Assembly (NCBI RefSeq): GCF_002563775.1
Contig: NZ_PDJO01000001.1
Coordinates: 2,854,501-2,918,500 of the forward strand
Source: Thioclava sp. ES.031
GTDB taxonomy: Bacteria > Pseudomonadota > Alphaproteobacteria > Rhodobacterales > Rhodobacteraceae
Direction of reading: 5' to 3'
Length of the DNA stretch: 64,000 nucleotides
The position numbers and the translations under genes are program-made. The notes under the pieces are model-generated. The model did no database searches, was not told the origin of the DNA, and saw only the letters and a program-made list of their open reading frames with translations. Positions 61,230 to 64,000 of this stretch are shown here, piece by piece. The first letter of the stretch is position 1. Every line of letters starts with the position of its first letter.

Positions 61230-62386
61230 TGAACCACCCTCACGTTCCTGCGCCGCTCCGCCGGCTCGAAGGCCGTCGTCGAGGACACGAGGTAAGGGTC
61301 GGCCGCGATGGGTTCGGGCGCTTCGAGCAGGATGTCGAACTCGAAATCCGCGCGCGACAAGCCAATGCGAGGCGTGAGCGAGGCATGGTAGGTTTCGGGG
61401 TCGATCGTGACCCGGCCCTGCGGTGCGTCGAAAACCTGACCCGCAGCCGCTTCGAGCACCGCCCCCACCGACGCGGTGCCCGCATCGGCGATGGATTTCG
61501 CGAGCATATGAATGGCGATATAGGCGGCTTCGGCTTCGGCGGAGACGACAGGCCCCTCGGGGAAGGCTTTGCCATAGGCCTCGACGAAGCGCGTGTTGCG
61601 CTCTCCCGCGAGGGACGAGAAATAGACGCTGGAGCTGATCTGCCCATCGGCCCCCACCGGCCCGATCGCGCGAAGCTCGGGCTCCGACAGGTTACAGCTT
61701 GCAATGGGGAAGCGCGTGGTCTGCTCGATCCCGCGCGCCTCGCAGGTCTCGCGGAAGGCCCGGAAGAACGCGTAAGAGGAGTCGCCGATCAGCGCGTTGA
61801 ACACGAAATCGGGCTTGGTCTCGAGGATCTCCTCGATGATGGCGGCCATATCGGTCTCGCCGACCGGCAGATACCGCTCCGCCACCACTTCGCCGCGGCG
61901 CCGCTGCAGCTCTTCGCGCATCACCCGGTTGCTTTCCCAGCCCCAGATATAGTTCGAGCCGATGCAATAGGCGCGGCGGCCGAAGCGCGCGCAGAGGAAA
62001 TCGATGAGCGGCGACATGTGATGGTTCGGCGCCGCACCGGTATAGATGACGTTGGTCGAGCTCTCGAAGCCTTCGTAATGCGTCGGATACCACAACAGCG
62101 CGTCATGCTTCTCGAAGAGCGGGATCACTTCCTTGCGGCTCGACGAGGTGTAGCAGCCGCAGATATGACGGATGCCGCGATCGAACATGCTCTGAACCGC
62201 CGGCGCGTATCTGTGCAGATCGCTCTCGGGGTCGATATGGATGGGATGGAAAGTGACCGCCGCGCTCGGGTCCGCATTGATCTCGTCGCAGGCAAGCTGC
62301 GCGCCGTTGAGCTGCGTATGCGCGACTCTACCGTATGCGCCGGTGGTCGAGAAAAGCAGGCCGATCTGTAGGTCGAGACGTGTCAT
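61226..62386 (-). CDS. AmiC-like amide sensor and negative regulator
   Basis: 386 aa periplasmic-binding-protein fold without a signal peptide (MTRLDLQIGLLFSTTGAYGRVAHTQLNGAQLACDEIN), so it is cytosolic, as expected for AmiC. Typical parts are CGCYTSSSRKEVIPLFEKHDALLWYPTHYEGFESSTNVIYTGAAPNHHMSPL. In the classic system AmiC holds AmiR inactive until it binds an amide. First gene of the operon. The Met at 62386 is chosen as the family start; earlier Mets would fall inside the leader terminator. Confidence 0.88.
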   Translation of the reverse strand: MTRLDLQIGLLFSTTGAYGRVAHTQLNGAQLACDEINADPSAAVTFHPIHIDPESDLHRYAPAVQSMFDRGIRHICGCYTSSSRKEVIPLFEKHDALLWYPTHYEGFESSTNVIYTGAAPNHHMSPLIDFLCARFGRRAYCIGSNYIWGWESNRVMREELQRRRGEVVAERYLPVGETDMAAIIEEILETKPDFVFNALIGDSSYAFFRAFRETCEARGIEQTTRFPIASCNLSEPELRAIGPVGADGQISSSVYFSSLAGERNTRFVEAYGKAFPEGPVVSAEAEAAYIAIHMLAKSIADAGTASVGAVLEAAAGQVFDAPQGRVTIDPETYHASLTPRIGLSRADFEFDILLEAPEPIAADPYLVSSTTAFEPAERRRNVRVVQ

Positions 62387-62403
62387 TTTCGATCTTCCAA
62401 CGA

Positions 62404-62437
62404 CAAAAACCCCCAGAAGCAGAAACTGCTTTGGAGG
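62404..62437 (-). terminator. Leader terminator upstream of amiC
   Basis: On the minus strand CCTCCA-AAGCAG pairs with CTGCTT-C-TGGGGG, a 12-bp stem with a 3-base loop and one bulged C, followed directly by TTTTTG. It lies between the likely promoter and the amiC start, so it would stop the whole operon unless overridden. This is the place expected for control by the ANTAR protein encoded downstream. Confidence 0.75.
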
Positions 62438-62502
62438 CGGAATTGCCGACATATCTGAGGGTTCAACGCGCCATGACGAGCACATTTGCTCGGCGCTTAC
62501 CT

Positions 62503-62533
62503 CACGCTAGGGAATCGTTCACGAACCTGTCAA
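62503..62533 (-). promoter_or_regulatory. Possible promoter of the amide operon
   Basis: Minus-strand TTGACA (62533-62528) is a perfect -35. TAGCGT, 18 bases on, is a weak -10. Transcription from here gives a leader of about 117 bases before amiC, containing a stem-loop with loop AAATGT (GAGC/GCTC, extended by GCGCC/GGCGC) and then the leader terminator. Confidence 0.45.
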
Positions 62534-62537
62534 TAGG

Positions 62538-62758
62538 CTTGTGACTTCGCCGTGACCGCCCCCGTCTTGAGCCCACACATGCACGTTATTGAAGCTGTTC
62601 CCAAAGCGGACTGCCCGCAAATTGAGCGCAACCCGGATGCTCAGACAGGTCTCGCCTTCCCTGAAGCTGCGATGTCCGGAGAGTGAGCGATCATCCCCTG
62701 CGGACGGAGGCATCGCCGGCGTGCGACGGGGTCGTTCTTGGGCATGGAAGCGATGCTC
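62538..62758. other. Intergenic stretch, no gene seen
   Basis: The DNA between the amide operon promoter and tRNA-Ser has no ORF with coding features; the ORFs reported on both strands run through the tRNA. I see no terminator or repeat in it. It may hold upstream control sites for the amide operon. Confidence 0.4.
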
Positions 62759-62848
62759 TGGCGGAGGAGGTGGGATTCGAACCCACGGTAGGCTTTCACC
62801 TACGTCGGTTTTCAAGACCGGTGCATTAAACCACTCTGCCACTCCTCC
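62759..62848 (-). tRNA. tRNA-Ser (anticodon UGA)
   Basis: 90 bases on the minus strand including an encoded CCA. Acceptor stem GGAGGAG/CTCCTCC, anticodon loop CTTGAAA giving TGA, a long variable arm typical of serine tRNAs (GTAGG...CCTAC), and T arm GTGGG-TTCGAAT-CCCAC. Confidence 0.97.
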
Positions 62849-63030
62849 GACCGGCTTCGCTTAGACCGCTTCACGCGATTCTGAAAGTCTTGCGCGCCGA
62901 TTTCCGCGCGTGGGCGTTGGGGCAGCTTTTCACGGGCTCTGCAAATCGCTAGGATCGCGCGTAACGCATGGCGCAAGCGGTGCAGACGCGCAGGCAAGAG
63001 GCGGGCAAACCGCGCGAAGAGGGGCACAGG

Positions 63031-63996
63031 ATGACTGAGCAGAAGAAGATGACGCGCAAGCGGGTGACGGGCTTTGCCCTGATGCTGGGCGCGGGGATCG
63101 CGCTGGCAGGCTGTCAGGAAAGCGGCGGCTCCCCGTTCGGGATGTTCAAGAAGAAACCTGCGGACGAGACCGCAAGCCCCGGCGACGCCGAGACCGTCAC
63201 CGAAAACGGCCAGAAGATGATCGAGCGCGACGTCGAAGCGCCGCAGGTCTTCTCGGTCGATGAAAAGGGCCTGTGGGACGGGCGTCCCTCGCTGGGCGGC
63301 GTCTGGGTCGCACATCCGGACGTCAAAGACCCCGAGCGGGTGATCATCCGCAACCCGTCGAACGGCAAATTCGTCATCGGCGCGCTGTTCAAGCGCGAGA
63401 CCGACAATCCCGGGCCGAAACTGCAGGTCAGCTCGGACGCGGCCGATGCGCTGGGGCTGCTGGCGGGCGCGCCGACCGAGCTCTCCGTCGTGGCGCTGCG
63501 CCGCGAGACGGTGCCGGTCAAGGAAGACAAGCCCGCGCCGCTCGTCGACAAGCCGGTGATCGCAGCCCCCGAAACGGTCGAGCAGAAGTCGCTCGACGAG
63601 GTGACCGCAACCGCCGAAGCGGGCATCGCGAAGGCGCAAGGCACGCCGAAACCCACGGCGAAACCGGTCAAGCCCGCAATCGGCGCGGCCCCTGCCCCGG
63701 CGCCCGCCCCCGCAGCCCCGGTGGCTTCGGCGGCTCCGCAGCCGAGCACGCCGAAAATGAGCACCGGCGCAGGCTATATCCAGATCGGCATCTTCTCCGT
63801 CGAGGCGAATGCGAAACGCGCCCAGAGCCAGATGGCCAAGGCGGGCGTGATCGCCGAGATCAGGAAGGAACAAAGCCATTCCAAGACCTTCTGGCGCGTG
63901 ATCGCGGGCCCCGCGCCCACGAAATCCGACCTCGACGCGCTCAAGACCAAAATTCACGGGCTGGGCTATCCCGACGCCTACCCCGTCTCGAAATAG
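63031..63996 (+). CDS. SPOR-domain lipoprotein
   Basis: 321 aa. A lipobox I-A-L-A-G-C predicts lipidation near residue 28. A conserved middle domain (about 60-160, VFSVDEKGLWDGRPSLGGVWVAHPDV...PERVIIRNPSNGKFVIGALFKRE) resembles the RlpA-type/DPBB region seen in related proteins. A Pro/Ala-rich linker (about 210-245) and a C-terminal SPOR domain (YIQIGIFSVEANAKRAQSQMAKAGV...FWRVIAGPAPTKSDLDALKTKIHGLGY) follow. SPOR domains bind denuded septal peptidoglycan, so it probably acts at the division site. Ends 4 bases before the window edge. Confidence 0.9.
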   Translation: MTEQKKMTRKRVTGFALMLGAGIALAGCQESGGSPFGMFKKKPADETASPGDAETVTENGQKMIERDVEAPQVFSVDEKGLWDGRPSLGGVWVAHPDVKDPERVIIRNPSNGKFVIGALFKRETDNPGPKLQVSSDAADALGLLAGAPTELSVVALRRETVPVKEDKPAPLVDKPVIAAPETVEQKSLDEVTATAEAGIAKAQGTPKPTAKPVKPAIGAAPAPAPAPAAPVASAAPQPSTPKMSTGAGYIQIGIFSVEANAKRAQSQMAKAGVIAEIRKEQSHSKTFWRVIAGPAPTKSDLDALKTKIHGLGYPDAYPVSK

Positions 63997-64000
63997 GACT

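Noticed and set aside
62519..62842. 107-aa minus-strand ORF overlapping tRNA-Ser
   Set aside because: It begins inside the tRNA gene and has no coding features beyond it.
1..64000. CRISPR arrays, rRNA genes, insertion sequences and prophage genes
   Set aside because: I looked for regularly spaced repeats, rRNA blocks, and transposase or phage proteins and found none.

Overview
The window is a GC-rich, densely packed piece of a bacterial chromosome. The gene set is typical of the Rhodobacteraceae/Paracoccaceae (Alphaproteobacteria): class III alcohol dehydrogenase, glcDEF, minCDE, bacterial ALDH16 beside deoC, an AmiC/AmiR-controlled amide operon, DUF4394 next to an ECF sigma factor, and tandem tRNA-Glu genes. 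This assignment is an inference from gene content; there is no rRNA or other strict marker. I saw no phage, insertion sequence or CRISPR array.

Layout. 1-4.7 kb: start of a lipoprotein gene (minus), the glutathione-dependent formaldehyde dehydrogenase gene, and thiBPQ behind a TPP riboswitch. 4.9-12.3 kb: a MuiA-like DUF4139 protein, a ribbon-helix-helix protein, beta-carbonic anhydrase, an M17 aminopeptidase overlapping an NlpC/P60 peptidase, and asd. 12.3-17.6 kb: a sialyltransferase-like (GT29) protein with an MFS transporter, a ModE-type DNA-binding protein, a lipoprotein, an Hsp20 with a ROSE-like RNA thermometer, and two tandem trypsin-like proteases. 17.7-24.5 kb: glcDEF, DUF599, recJ and two identical tRNA-Glu genes. 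24.5-38.3 kb: a GNAT gene, then a large minus-strand cluster for 2-deoxyribose use (importer, putative mutarotase, deoK, deoC, ALDH16) with a DeoR-family regulator and an FGGY kinase.

38.6-43.9 kb: a periplasmic rhodanese with a YeeE/YedE transporter and a small, apparently frameshifted ORF, a DMT transporter, and minCDE. 44.1-52.8 kb: a ClpP-like membrane-anchored protein and a coiled-coil membrane protein, DUF4394 divergent from an ECF sigma/anti-sigma pair, a large PLP decarboxylase, an MDR-type reductase and a DUF4342 protein. 53-62.5 kb: a short-chain amide/urea operon (amiC-amiR-five-gene ABC importer-formamidase-amidase) preceded by a leader terminator. 62.7-64 kb: tRNA-Ser(UGA) and a SPOR lipoprotein.

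The strongest non-coding signals are the TPP riboswitch with a Shine-Dalgarno-sequestering hairpin, the ROSE-like element before hsp20, matching divergent promoters (CATCC-N15-GGGTCTAG) between DUF4394 and its ECF sigma gene, the amiC leader terminator, and intercistronic hairpins after both ABC binding-protein genes. The most useful functional inference is that ALDH16, a family of uncertain physiological role, oxidises the acetaldehyde released by DeoC in a deoxyribose pathway.
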